Of a stretch of DNA of 64,000 nt, positions 9,754-22,016 are shown in pieces (the stretch's first letter is position 1; each line of letters opens with the position of its first letter). Both the position numbers and the translations under genes were made by a program. The notes beneath the pieces were generated by a model, which searched no databases, had not been told where the DNA came from, and saw nothing but the letters and a program-made list of their open reading frames with translations. This stretch comes from Siphonodentalium dalli (taxonomy: Eukaryota; Mollusca; Scaphopoda; Gadilida; Siphonodentaliidae). Where the stretch lies: positions 153,689,043-153,753,042 of the forward strand of contig CP136069.1 of NCBI GenBank assembly GCA_032622095.1, written 5' to 3'.

Positions 9754-10369
9754 TATTGATAATAGTGAGTTTCATTCAGTAGTCACCACACGATAAGTTA
9801 CTGTACTAGTTCTAAGTATACTCATGCAAATGAAGAATACTAGCAAATTACATCGCGAAGAACATCGCTGATTAAAATGCCGTAGGTTCCCAGGTTTCGA
9901 GAGAATGTAAATTATTTACATATTGGTCCAATCAGATTCAAGGGTGAGTGCATTCAGTTCATTGAACACGGTGACAGTGGGCACATTTCAAAAACATTGT
10001 GCCGTTTTTCTTGTAGAAATATACAACGACATTGCCACAAGTTCAAAGCCGTAGTGCTGCCAATTTGTAAGAAAATACAATGACCCAAAGAGTAACCATG
10101 TCGTATCATCAAATGAACTGCCCACTGTTTGCAACATATATTAGTACTCATGTCGCCGGATTCTCTTTGATGCACAATCAAAGGTTGCTAACCCTTCGGT
10201 TGTAGATTAGCCTGCAAAACAAACACGATATTCGATAACACGCAGCACTTTCCAATGTCAGAAATAAATAATGCAGATTAATCGAAAATGTACCATAATC
10301 GATTATGGGCTTTTATATCAATGGTTCATCAATTTATATATGATTAATCGTGGCACCCCTACTCATAAC

Positions 10370-11396
10370 TCGGCCAATATGGAAATATATAATATGAAAT
10401 GATCACATTTATCAGTCCCAATAAGCTGAATTATAAACGAGAGGCCGATCACGATCGGCAGATGTTTAACCCATACCTTGGCGATAGCGACTAGTCATAA
10501 CTGATAACTTGTCAAAGATATGATCACAGGAATTAATCCATATATCAGTACCCAACTTGAAATCAAAAGCTCAAATAATTTGTCTTAAGGAAGGGTTAAA
10601 GTATTTGGGGTGGGGAGGAGTAGTTTTAAATCTCATAACTCTGTCCCTATTCACCCAAGGACCTCTCACTGTAAAATCCAATGGTTTAGTAATTTCGGAG
10701 GACATGTTTAAGAGTTTAAGTTAACTCATTGGAAGCAAAAGTGATAAATCCCTATCTTTAACACTTTTGACATGCCAGATATTCAAAATGTATTCACTTC
10801 TAAAGAGAAATTATAATTTGTTGACAAGCCAGACTGCTTAGAATGACATACGTGAGGGGATTCCATCTCATATTTAAATGGTGCTTTAATTACGCCCCCC
10901 CCCCCCCCCTTCCCCCCAGTTATTTGTTTATCAAACATGGACAGATATAAGATCAGATCTGACCTGTGTATTAAATCAGATTAAGTGTTTCATAACAGGG
11001 GTGTATGCATGGTTTTCAAAAATATATGTAGTTTATACAATTCAAAAGTATTATCTATATAATGTTATACAGACATAATATGATGAGGAAGCTTGACCCT
11101 ATGACCACTAAATCGTTCATATAAAAGAAAGTAAGTTAGCCCTCAATTAAATGGTTTCACACATTACAATGTTTTACAAGTAGCTTGGACACTAAAAGCC
11201 ACAACCTTCAATGTTAATCTTCTAAGTGCTCTGTGGCCCCTAAAATTCAATCAACCATGAAAATATGAACAAATGGGAAAATAAGGTTCCTGGAAACACT
11301 AACATCTACCATATTGATTTTCAAAACAAGTCATCACTTACAATAGTCATGTATATTTATCTGCCTGATTCCCATTGCATAGATAAATCATATTGG
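10370..11396. other. Unit tail: palindrome, C-tract, no gene
   Basis: Holds a 16-bp palindrome, GCCGATC-AC-GATCGGC, at 10444-10459 and a 15-C tract at 10895-10909. The stretch from about 10600 to 10890, read on the minus strand, resembles a decayed dispersed repeat (GGACAGAGTTATGAG near its end). In U3, U4, U6 and U7 the C-tract is followed by CCCCATTCTCCCC, which opens a 79-80-codon plus-strand frame that I reject. The interval recurs in every unit. Confidence 0.5.
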
Positions 11397-12124
11397 CCAT
11401 CAGCTGTTATTTTAATTTCAAATTGAAAGCACATGTCTGAAGGGTTAATATATTTTTCAAAAATCAATTAATCAGTCAAAACCAAAATTGATATAAGTGA
11501 ATAGTGTGCAAAGATACCCAACATATATTAAGAGATGTGAGGAAGAGTCCATGTACATTATAGCATGTGTCTATGGAAACCTTGGAAAGGGTTAATTATT
11601 TTTGAAGCAAATTAATGGAATTTAGTCTTATGTAGGTGAGTGGGGGCTCTTATCTCACCCTGTAATGAAATGTCAAGAATAGGATAAACACCAGTCTTAT
11701 GCTGCCATTAATCAATTTGACAGTTAGAATAAACAAACAGCCAGCCACCAGTGTTGTTTATCTGGTTGTTGCTCTGTATAATATGTCATCACTCATTTCA
11801 TAACAGATTTCACTTGGAATGACAACATCTATAAAATGTCCTCTCATATACTCTGGATGTTGGATGATCACATGGTAATTTATTGATATCATTATATTAC
11901 ATGAAACTATTGCAATAAAATCTTCATATTTTCAAAACAGGATATCACACCTAATTAATCGTATAAAACTAAAATAAATGAAAGTGTCAATATATTTTTT
12001 TTATTATTATTTTTTTTTTTTATTGTTATTAAAGTTCAAACAAAATTTAATATTTGTATATGCTAAATTTAGCAAGGAGTTAAATCTAAAAAAGTTGAAT
12101 TTTTATTTTTTTATTTTTTTCTTC

Positions 12125-12516
12125 GAAAAAGGGTCATAACTCCTTTAAAATTAATCGGATCAAACCCATATTCGGACTCGATCTGTATTTTGGGCTTCGA
12201 AACTCACATACCAAATTTGGTTCCAATCAAATAAAAAATGTTTGAGTTATGGCAGAATGTGTGAATTCTAAGTTGAAAAAGGGCCATAACTCTAACAAAA
12301 ACTCGGATCAAAACCAAATTCGAACTCGATCTGTATTTTGGGCTGAGAAACCCATATACAAAATTTGGTTTCGATCGGATAGAAAATGTTTGAGTTATCG
12401 CATTACTCGTAAAGTGTCTACGGACAGACAGACAGACAGACGGACGAACGACGAGTGGTCAATCCGGGCAACGACACTATGTTTACCATACTATGGTATG
12501 GGTAAACATAAAAAGG
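12125..12516 (+). repeat. Repeat A, U2
   Basis: Same length and structure as the U1 copy, with the terminal hairpin near 12481-12507. Confidence 0.7.
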
Positions 12517-12744
12517 TTGTCAGAGTATTCGTTAAATTGATTTAAATTTCCTTACCTAAGCTGGATTTCTGACACTGCACATAAGATCTGACGTAACACA
12601 GAATGAGAACTTCAGAAGATAAACCGAACTATTTTGGCAAAAGACCCATATAAAACAAATATGTATCGATTTGTTTAACAGCTGTTTTAGCCACCTACCA
12701 AATTGATAATTGCCAATTTGATGCAGTAAACTTTATTACATTAG

Positions 12745-12982
12745 GAACATGTGGTTGAAAAACCACGAAAAAGAAGAGGAGTTATTGAAGAAATATATGG
12801 TGATATATTCAATGAGCGGTAAAGGAGCTCATCTCACTTGTTTGCTGATACCAAAAGCGGTATTAAAGACTATAATCCTGATAAATGATGACCACTCCAG
12901 AGATGTAGCTGGAGTTCACCCACAAAACATCTATCTTTTTCCAAATACAGAGGGGTCACTCGATTGTCCAATCGGCTATAAG
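12745..12982 (+). pseudogene. Relic exon copy, U2
   Basis: Same 78 codons, acceptor AG and GTAAGC donor as the U1 copy. Confidence 0.33.
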
Positions 12983-13346
12983 GTAAGCTTACTTACAAGT
13001 ACATGCAAGATGAGATCTTGAGAATCCAAGATTTTAATCTAATCAAATTGGAATAAAACGAAATCGATTTCAAATCGATTTTGAACCGAAATCTAAATTT
13101 GTGTCAATCTCAATTGAAACAAGTTTTGTCAAGGATTTTCTGTATATGGTAAGTAAATACCGTTTTTATTTTTCAATTATTACAAATAAATGTCAAAATA
13201 TATCAATTATGAGAACACCACGGAATTGCCCGTCAAAAATGACAGATGATATGCAGGAAAATATCACTGCTGCAAAGCTCATTATGATATAAACAATGCT
13301 GGGAAATGGTGGGCGGAGTTTGTCCGGAATTTGGCATTATATTTTT

Positions 13347-13919
13347 GTCATGTAGGTGCTGGGTGGGGGGGGGGGGGGGAAATATCCTGACCTGGACATC
13401 TTCCCCCCGCCCCCCACCCCAAACCCTGACTCAAAAAACTTGTTCTCAGAAGAAGTTAATTTCTCGCTGTTTCATGACTATATAAAGGAAAACAAGCAAT
13501 AAATCCATACAATGATTCATTTGTCATGTAGGTGCTGGGTGGGGGAGGGGGGAGATATCCTGACCTGGACATCTCCCCCCAAACCCTGACTCAAAAAACT
13601 TTTTCTCAGAAGAAGTTAATTTCTCGCCGTTTCATGACTATATAAAGCAAAACAAGTGATAAAACCATAAGATTATTTTTTTGTCATGTAGGTGCTGGGT
13701 GGGGGGAAGATATCCTGACCTGGACATCTCCCCTCCCCAAACCCTGACTCAAAAAACTTTTTCTCAGAAGAAGTTAATTTCTCCCTGTTTCATGACTATA
13801 TAAAGCAAAACAAGTGATAAAACCATAAGATTATTTTTTTGTCATGTAGGTGCTGGGTGGGGGGGGGGGGAGATATCCTGACCTGGACATCTTCCCCCCA
13901 CCCCAAACCCTGACTCAAA
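13347..13919 (+). repeat. Minisatellite of about 160 bp, U2
   Basis: Four copies as in U1; the first and fourth G-runs are about 15 and 12 G. Confidence 0.9.
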
Positions 13920-14431
13920 CAAGACAGTCAATGACTGTGGGGTCGCTCACCAGACTGCAAAGACTGATAAGACTGGGACTCTGGAGACCAAAACAGTCAG
14001 CACTTTTCATAATCACTTTAAAAGAAGTAGATTTAAACAGGATATGTGGCTAGAGAGACTTCAAGTATGTAGCTTGGTGAAAATCCACCTTGAAATTGCC
14101 AACTGTACACTACTGATCACCCCCCTCCTCCAGCTCAACAAGTCCCCTCCCAACCGGGCTCCAGACTCCCAAGTCTTAGGTTGGAATTTCACAACCGACA
14201 CCTCAAACTTTCTCAATTGTTGGAAATTTCCAATCTCACAAGCGCCTTTTTCTAAAACCATTTAAACATGTTTGAAGCCCAATTATCCATGTACCCAAAA
14301 CACAATATATGTATGTCAGACCAATCAGTCAGGTGGTTCCAAGGTAGATGTTTTAATGAATTTGGTATTTCGATGATTTTATTGGACACAAAAGTGTTAA
14401 CTCCCCATAGCCTGCCATTTCTTGACAGGTT

Positions 14432-15217
14432 GACCTCATTTTAACAAATCTGAATCTCAGTAATGGCATTAGTTTTTCAATTTTCAAAAAATGTTAAACA
14501 ATATATATATATGTAATTGACCATGGAGTTAAATACAATTTTTTTAAAATTTTTTTTTAAATATTCTAATAAAAAAAAACAATTCCAGTTTTTTTTAAAT
14601 GTTCTTTTATTTTTTAATATATCATTTCTTTTCTATTCTTTTCTTTTTTGGTTAAAGAGTTTAATCTGAATTTTTTTTCTTCTGAGTTATGTCCCTGGCC
14701 CCACCCACATTTGACCCAGTGACCTCATTTGAACAAATCTGAACCCAGTCAACCAATGATCCTTCATACCAAATATGAACCCATTTGGCCTGATGGTATT
14801 CGAGAAGAAGATGTTTAAAAGAATTACTATGGAGGGAAAGAGTTATGGCCCTGGTTTCTCAACTAATCAACCTGGTGACCTCATTTGAACAAATCTGAAT
14901 GTGAGTCACCTAGGGAACATCCACACCAATTATGAACCCATTAAGTCGTTCTAAGAATTACTATCAAGGAACAGAGTTGTGGCCCTGCTTTCGCAATTAT
15001 TTGACCCAGTGACCTCATTTGAAAAAATCTGAATGAGAGTCACCTAGGAAACATCCACACCAAATATGAACCAATTCGGTCCAATGGGACTTCAGAAGAA
15101 GATGTTCAAAGAATTGTTGACGGATGGACGGACGGACGGCTAAACGGACGGACGGACGACGGACGAAGAGTGATGACTATAGCTACACCGGAGACTTCGT
15201 CTCAGGTGAGCTAAAAA
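14432..15217 (+). repeat. Repeat B, U2
   Basis: As U1, but the fourth internal copy reads GAAAAAATCTG instead of GAACAAATCTG, a variant shared with U3, U5 and U6. Confidence 0.7.
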
Positions 15218-16523
15218 CAGTACATCAATAAAAATGTCCCAATCTTTGCCAACGAAATGAACCGATTGCTAGATTGTTAGTCATTATTTAAGCCACTTGG
15301 TATCCGATACACGCAAACTATTGTCGCCAGCAGTTATGTATAGGATAATGGGTGAAAATTGAACATTATTTCAGGGAATGGATTGATCGAGACCGTAGGT
15401 CGAGATCGTTCCATTTGCTGAAATAATGTACAATTTGAACCTATTATCTGACTTAAAACATGGCCGAGTCCATTTGGTGGATGTCTCACCTCTTAATAGA
15501 ATGGAGTAACTCGAAATTGGGTCAAGGCACCTGAGTTGTACCATGTGTTCGGACCTATCCACTCGCTCATTGGCTGCACGGATGGCGTGACATCTTCACC
15601 CATTGTCAACTTAACGGACAGGCAGAATACTAGTGCTGAAACGGATATCCGGATGACAACTGGCTACCGTCGGCAACCGATTGAACTATGATCAACCGGT
15701 TAACCGCTATGTATTACACACATGCAATGCCACTGATAAACACTAACGTATGCAGGTCCTTAATCGGCGTAGACTGATAACAGTAGCTTTTAAACACGGG
15801 TACTTTATCAATTTTGCTACAAACGTTATCACTCAGAGGGGTATACATTCCCCCTAATAATGAGATAATCCTGCTGCAAACGTCATGGATACACGGCTTA
15901 ATCGTAAACCGATGAGTCCACTTTTAACGGAATGCGGGGGGATGTTTATTCTGGAAGAACATGGTGCGTCCCCCTGATAATGAGATAATCCTAGCAACCA
16001 CGTGCGCGAAAGTAATATAATTATACTGGCTTACAAGTTGGATGCGGCCACTTTCAAATGAATGCGGGGAGGTAAACACCTGGCTCGCACTGCTATGTTT
16101 ATTTGTGGGAATTCCTCTCAAGCGAGTGACGTATTTACTATAATAACTGTCAAACTTTGATAATTATTCAATAAACCCGATGATATTATATACCTGCCTG
16201 CAATTGGGAATTTGGTGGGTGAAAATTGGGAATAAGGTGCCTTTTTCCCATTGGGAATGGGGCCGTTTACCGGACCCTGAGGACACTAAAAAAAATCGCT
16301 GTTCACATAGTGTACAAATGGTTTCCGTTTGCTATTGGTATCAACAACAATTTATAGGCGACTGTTACTTCAGAGATTTACGAAGAGCCATCGAACGAAC
16401 CTTTCCGAATGCCTCTATTTCAAACCAATATTTTCAAATCAATTACAAATCGAAAATAGAGAACGAATCAAATAACGAATCGAACATTGAATATTCGCAG
16501 GACCCTAACCTCGGCCTCATAAC

Positions 16524-18459
16524 TAGAGTTGGCACGGTTATTGATTTTGATAATCGATTAAATTGATTATCATCGATTAATCATACCTAATATTAATAAC
16601 AGTGGAAGTATTCCATAATATGGCCAATTGGCTGGGTGTTGGTTATAATAATTGGGAATTCATTAGAATGAACGTAGCAATTATTTCAGTGTTAATAGCC
16701 AAACTTACAAACAATATAAAACTAGGAATTTATGACGGACCACTAGCGTTCATGAATCTAATGTTACGGAAACTATAAGTTTCAGCAAAACTTATCCAGA
16801 GTGTGGATAACAATCAGAAATGTGCTCCTCACCCCCCGGAAATTTCAGGACTCGGAACAATTAAGTTAAGTAATTTATAATATTGATAATAGTGAGTTTC
16901 ATTCAGTAGTCACCACACGATAAGTTACTGTACTAGTTCTAAGTATACTCATGCAAATGAAGAATACTAGCAAATTACATCGCGAAGAACATCGCTGATT
17001 AAAATGCCGTAGGTTCCCAGGTTTCGAGAGAATGTAAATTATTTACATATTGGTCCAATCAGATTCAAGGGTGAGTGCATTCAGTTCATTGAACACGGTG
17101 ACAGTGGGCACATTTCAAAAACATTGTGCCGTTTTTCTTGTAGAAATATACAACGACATTGCCACAAGTTCAAAGCCGTAGTCAGTGTTCGCGCTGGACC
17201 GAAATTTTGTTTAGCCAAAAGTTTAGCCAAATGAAAATTTTATTAGCCAAATGAAAAAAACTTTAGCCAAATTTTTTTTGGCCAAATTAAAAAAAATATG
17301 GCCAAATTAAATCATCGTTTTATGGTCGGTTCACAATTAATGACTAAAACGTCAAATCTAACAGGCACAGGTAAAATACACAATAATTTAACTAATTTTG
17401 ATGAACTAGAAATATTTTTATATATGTCATTTATTAAAAAATTATTAATCTTTATGTGAAAGAGTGATTTGGGGGGGGGGGGGGGGGGGGGGGGGGGTAA
17501 CCCGGGATTGGGTATACGGACATTTCCCAACCGGACATTTCCCCACTTTCTTCTTTTAAATCATTAAATATTAATTATCCTTGCGAAAATATCTAAGTGA
17601 CATCTCTGGAAACTAATAACTTAATATTGTTACGCCATTATCAAATTACAATCTGTCATAAACGCATGGATATTATTTTGAATGTATCGGTATTGACGAA
17701 AAATAGCGACAAAATATCTGTCGTGATTCACATTTGGCTGATTAAGCTATTGTCTTACACTTGGTGCTCATAAACCTTGGCCGTCATAAATACAATGTCA
17801 TCATAAACATGCATTGTGCAGGAGCCCCGTAAGTGACCATACAGACAATGGGGGATTAGCGGATTAAATGTAAAATAATGATATGACCTTTTGCTGTTTC
17901 GTGCAGAGTGACGGGTTTCCCTTTGTACTGTCCGCGATCGCGTTTCCACGTACGTATACGATGTTTTCGGACAAGATCGTTCACATCACAGAATTAAAAA
18001 CCCACTTGCCAAAAATTCATGCTTACAGTCTCTATTTGGGGTCAAAAAAAGTTTAGCCAAAAGTTTAGCCAAATGAAATTTTTATTAGCCAAATTCGAAA
18101 AAGATTAGCCATTGGCTAATTTGGCTACCGACAGCGCGAACACTGGCCGTAGTGCTGCCAATTTGTAAGAAAATACAATGACCCAAAGAGTAACCATGTC
18201 GTATCATCAAATGAACTGCCCACTGTTTGCAACATATATTAGTACTCATGTCGCCGGATTCTCTTTGATGCACAATCAAAGGTTGCTAACCCTTCGGTTG
18301 TAGATTAGCCTGCAAAACAAACACGATATTCGATAACACGCAGCACTTTCCAATGTCAGAAATAAATAATGCAGATTAATCGAAAATGTACCATAATCGA
18401 TTATGGGCTTTTATATCAATGGTTCATCAATTTATATATGATTAATCGTGGCACCCCTA
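16524..18459. mobile_element. hAT-1, U2 (carries nested hAT-2)
   Basis: 1936 bp: the basic 964 bp, plus 963 bp of hAT-2, an 8-bp duplication and one extra A near 16788. Confidence 0.92.
17183..18145. mobile_element. hAT-2 non-autonomous transposon nested in hAT-1, U2
   Basis: 963 bp with perfect 14-bp terminal inverted repeats, CAGTGTTCGCGCTG (fits YARNG), flanked by the 8-bp direct repeat GCCGTAGT at 17175-17182 and 18146-18153. Units without the element have GCCGTAGT once at this position, so the empty site is seen directly. Just inside the left end are six copies of a TTAGCCAAA-like or TTGGCCAAA-like motif. A block of about 50 bp built of the same motif recurs near the right end in the same orientation (17209 and 18050). 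The inside holds a 27-G run at 17471-17497 and CACGTACGTATACG near 17946. No transposase is encoded; short minus-strand frames at 17312-17530 and 17755-17949 are rejected. Confidence 0.95.
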
Positions 18460-20219
18460 CTCATAACTCGGCCAATATGGAAATATATAATATGAAATGA
18501 TCACATTTATCAGTCCCAATAAGCTGAATTATAAACGAGAGGCCGATCACGATCGGCAGATGTTTAACCCATACCTTGGCGATAGCGACTAGTCATAACT
18601 GATAACTTGTCAAAGATATGATCACAGGAATTAATCCATATATCAGTACCCAACTTGAAATCAAAAGCTCAAATAATTTGTCTTAAGGAAGGGTTAAAGT
18701 ATTTGGGGTGGGGAGGAGTAGTTTTAAATCTCATAACTCTGTCCCTATTCACCCAAGGACCTCTCACTGTAAAATCCAATGGTTTAGTAATTTCGGAGGA
18801 CATGTTTAAGAGTTTAAGTTAACTCATTGGAAGCAAAAGTGATAAATCCCTATCTTTAACACTTTTGACATGCCAGATATTCAAAATGTATTCACTTCTA
18901 AAGAGAAATTATAATTTGTTGACAAGCCAGACTGCTTAGAATGACATACGTGAGGGGATTCCATCTCATATTTAAATGGTGCTTTAATTACGCCCCCCCC
19001 CCCCTTCCCCCCAGTTATTTGTTTATCAAACATGGACAGATATAAGATCAGATCTGACCTGTGTATTAAATCAGATTAAGTGTTTCATAACAGGGGTGTA
19101 TGCATGGTTTTCAAAAATATATGTAGTTTATACAATTCAAAAGTATTATCTATATAATGTTATACAGACATAATATGATGAGGAAGCTTGACCCTATGAC
19201 CACTAAATCGTTCATATAAAAGAAAGTAAGTTAGCCCTCAATTAAATGGTTTCACACATTACAATGTTTTACAAGTAGCTTGGACACTAAAAGCCACAAC
19301 CTTCAATGTTAATCTTCTAAGTGCTCTGTGGCCCCTAAAATTCAATCAACCATGAAAATATGAACAAATGGGAAAATAAGGTTCCTGGAAACACTAACAT
19401 CTACCATATTGATTTTCAAAACAAGTCATCACTTACAATAGTCATGTATATTTATCTGCCTGATTCCCATTGCATAGATAAATCATATTGGCCATCAGCT
19501 GTTATTTTAATTTCAAATTGAAAGCACATGTCTGAAGGGTTAATATATTTTTCAAAAATCAATTAATCAGTCAAAACCAAAATTGATATAAGTGAATAGT
19601 GTGCAAAGATACCCAACATATATTAAGAGATGTGAGGAAGAGTCCATGTACATTATAGCATGTGTCTATGGAAACCTTGGAAAGGGTTAATTATTTTTGA
19701 AGCAAATTAATGGAATTTAGTCTTATGTAGGTGAGTGGGGGCTCTTATCTCACCCTGTAATGAAATGTCAAGAATAGGATAAACACCAGTCTTATGCTGC
19801 CATTAATCAATTTGACAGTTAGAATAAACAAACAGCCAGCCACCAGTGTTGTTTATCTGGTTGTTGCTCTGTATAATATGTCATCACTCATTTCATAACA
19901 GATTTCACTTGGAATGACAACATCTATAAAATGTCCTCTCATATACTCTGGATGTTGGATGATCACATGGTAATTTATTGATATCATTATATTACATGAA
20001 ACTATTGCAATAAAATCTTCATATTTTCAAAACAGGATATCACACCTAATTAATCGTATAAAACTAAAATAAATGAAAGTGTCAATATATTTTTTTTATT
20101 ATTTTTTTTTTTTTTTATTGTTATTAAAGTTCAAACAAAATTTAATATTTGTATATGCTAAATTTAGCAAGGAGTTAAATCTAAAAAAGTTGAATTTTTA
20201 TTTTTTTATTTTTTTCTTC

Positions 20220-20611
20220 GAAAAAGGGTCATAACTCCTTTAAAATTAATCGGATCAAACCCATATTCGGACTCGATCTGTATTTTGGGCTTCGAAACTC
20301 ACATACCAAATTTGGTTCCAATCAAATAAAAAATGTTTGAGTTATGGCAGAATGTGTGAATTCTAAGTTGAAAAAGGGCCATAACTCTAACAAAAACTCG
20401 GATCAAAACCAAATTCGAACTCGATCTGTATTTTGGGCTGAGAAACCCATATACAAAATTTGGTTTCGATCGGATAGAAAATGTTTGAGTTATCGCATTA
20501 CTCGTAAAGTGTCTACGGACAGACAGACAGACAGACGGACGAACGACGAGTGGTCAATCCGGGCAACGACACTATGTTTACCATACTATGGTATGGGTAA
20601 ACATAAAAAGG
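20220..20611 (+). repeat. Repeat A, U3
   Basis: Full-length copy; no difference from the U1 copy noticed inside the element. Confidence 0.7.
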
Positions 20612-20839
20612 TTGTCAGAGTATTCGTTAAATTGATTTAAATTTCCTTACCTAAGCTGGATTTCTGACACTGCACATAAGATCTGACGTAACACAGAATG
20701 AGAACTTCAGAAGATAAACCGAACTATTTTGGCAAAAGACCCATATAAAACAAATATGTATCGATTTGTTTAACAGCTGTTTTAGCCACCTACCAAATTG
20801 ATAATTGCCAATTTGATGCAGTAAACTTTATTACATTAG

Positions 20840-21077
20840 GAACATGTGGTTGAAAAACCACGAAAAAGAAGAGGAGTTATTGAAGAAATATATGGTGATA
20901 TATTCAATGAGCGGTAAAGGAGCTCATCTCACTTGTTTGCTGATACCAAAAGCGGTATTAAAGACTATAATCCTGATAAATGATGACCACTCCAGAGATG
21001 TAGCTGGAGTTCACCCACAAAACATCTATCTTTTTCCAAATACAGAGGGGTCACTCGATTGTCCAATCGGCTATAAG
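20840..21077 (+). pseudogene. Relic exon copy, U3
   Basis: Encodes the same peptide as U1; splice-like borders are intact. Confidence 0.33.
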
Positions 21078-21441
21078 GTAAGCTTACTTACAAGTACATG
21101 CAAGATGAGATCTTGAGAATCCAAGATTTTAATCTAATCAAATTGGAATAAAACGAAATCGATTTCAAATCGATTTTGAACCGAAATCTAAATTTGTGTC
21201 AATCTCAATTGAAACAAGTTTTGTCAAGGATTTTCTGTATATGGTAAGTAAATACCGTTTTTATTTTTCAATTATTACAAATAAATGTCAAAATATATCA
21301 ATTATGAGAACACCACGGAATTGCCCGTCAAAAATGACAGATGATATGCAGGAAAATATCACTGCTGCAAAGCTCATTATGATATTAACAATGCTGGGAA
21401 ATGGTGGGCGGAGTTTGTCCGGAATTTGGCATTATATTTTT

Positions 21442-22016
21442 GTCATGTAGGTGCTGGGTGGGGGGGGGGGGGGAAATATCCTGACCTGGACATCTTCCCC
21501 CCGCCCCCCACCCCAAACCCTGACTCAAAAAACTTGTTCTCAGAAGAAGTTAATTTCTCGCTGTTTCATGACTATATGAAGGAAAACAAGCAATAAATCC
21601 ATACAATGATTCATTTGTCATGTAGGTGCTGGGTGGGGGAGGGGGGAGATATCCTGACCTGGACATCTCCCCCCAAACCCTGACTCAAAAAACTTTTTCT
21701 CAGAAGAAGTTAATTTCTCGCCGTTTCATGACTATATAAAGCAAAACAAGTGATAAAACCATAAGATTATTTTTTTGTCATGTAGGTGCTGGGTGGGGGG
21801 AAGATATCCTGACCTGGACATCTCCCCTCCCCAAACCCTGACTCAAAAAACTTTTTCTCAGAAGAAGTTAATTTCTCCCTGTTTCATGACTATATAAAGC
21901 AAAACAAGTGATAAAACCATAAGATTATTTTTTTGTCATGTAGGTGCTGGGTGGGGGGGGGGGGGGGAGATATCCTGACCTGGACATCTTCCCCCCACCC
22001 CAAACCCTGACTCAAA
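21442..22016 (+). repeat. Minisatellite of about 160 bp, U3
   Basis: Four copies; first and fourth G-runs about 14 and 15. The first copy reads CTATATGAAGG where U1 reads CTATATAAAGG, a change shared only with U6. Confidence 0.9.

Larger units (their letters stand above)
5491..9755. mobile_element. 4265-bp insertion unique to U1 (class unknown)
   Basis: Comparison with U3 shows that TTATAATA|TTGATAAT of the empty hAT-1 is split here by exactly 4265 bp (hAT-1 length 5229 against 964). The junction is compatible with a TA duplication or with no duplication. The left end is a strong hairpin starting at the first inserted base. Read on the minus strand, the element lands between A and T and has a hairpin at its 3' end, but it lacks a CTRR terminus, so it is not a standard Helitron. 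The alternative, that U1 has the long ancestral hAT-1 and the others are internal deletions, is less likely because the hairpin coincides with the junction and no transposase is seen. It contains a further nested element at 6664-8064. Confidence 0.75.
5133..10361. mobile_element. hAT-1 non-autonomous transposon, U1 (interrupted)
   Basis: The ends are TAGAGTTGGCACGGTT and, read inward from the right, TAGGGGTGCCACGATT: imperfect terminal inverted repeats that both fit the hAT consensus YARNG. The 8-bp sequence CTCATAAC lies directly outside both ends (5125-5132 and 10362-10369). An 8-bp duplication is the hAT hallmark, and this one fits the nTnnnnAn preference. Near both ends are copies of ATCGATTA and GATTAATCG, possible transposase-binding sites. 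No transposase is encoded. In U1 the element is 5229 bp because 4265 bp were inserted at 5491-9755; other copies are about 964 bp. All units share site and duplication, so the insertion predates amplification. Confidence 0.92.
1..11396. repeat. Macrosatellite unit U1 (7131 bp plus 4265-bp insertion)
   Basis: First unit of the tandem array. Its opening bases CCATCAGCTGTTATTT recur at 11397, 19492, 26633, 33757, 41859, 49001, 56124 and 63236, followed each time by the same order of sub-elements. The window edge sets the phase, so the true array boundary may be elsewhere. U1 is long only because of an insertion at 5491-9755; without it the unit is 7131 bp. Private variants include AACATAGCAATT near 5281, where U2-U8 read AACGTAGCAATT, and a G inside the T-run near 614. 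No intact gene is seen in the unit. Confidence 0.97.
11397..19491. repeat. Macrosatellite unit U2 (carries hAT-2)
   Basis: Length 8095 bp, of which 971 bp are the nested hAT-2 element plus its 8-bp target duplication. It pairs with U5, the only other unit with that insertion. Small differences from U5 include an extra A near 16788 and a different T/A tract near 14541. The C-tract near 18993 is followed by TTCCCCCCAG, as in U1, U5 and U8, without the CATTCT seen in U3, U4, U6 and U7. Confidence 0.97.

Noticed and set aside
5491-9755. Canonical Helitron
   Set aside because: Insertion between A and T and a terminal hairpin on the minus strand fit, but there is no 5'-TC start, no CTRR end and no Rep-helicase sequence.
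9954-10181. 75-codon minus-strand frame inside hAT-1
   Set aside because: Too short for a transposase, no BED zinc finger or hAT dimerisation motif, and interrupted by hAT-2 in U2 and U5.
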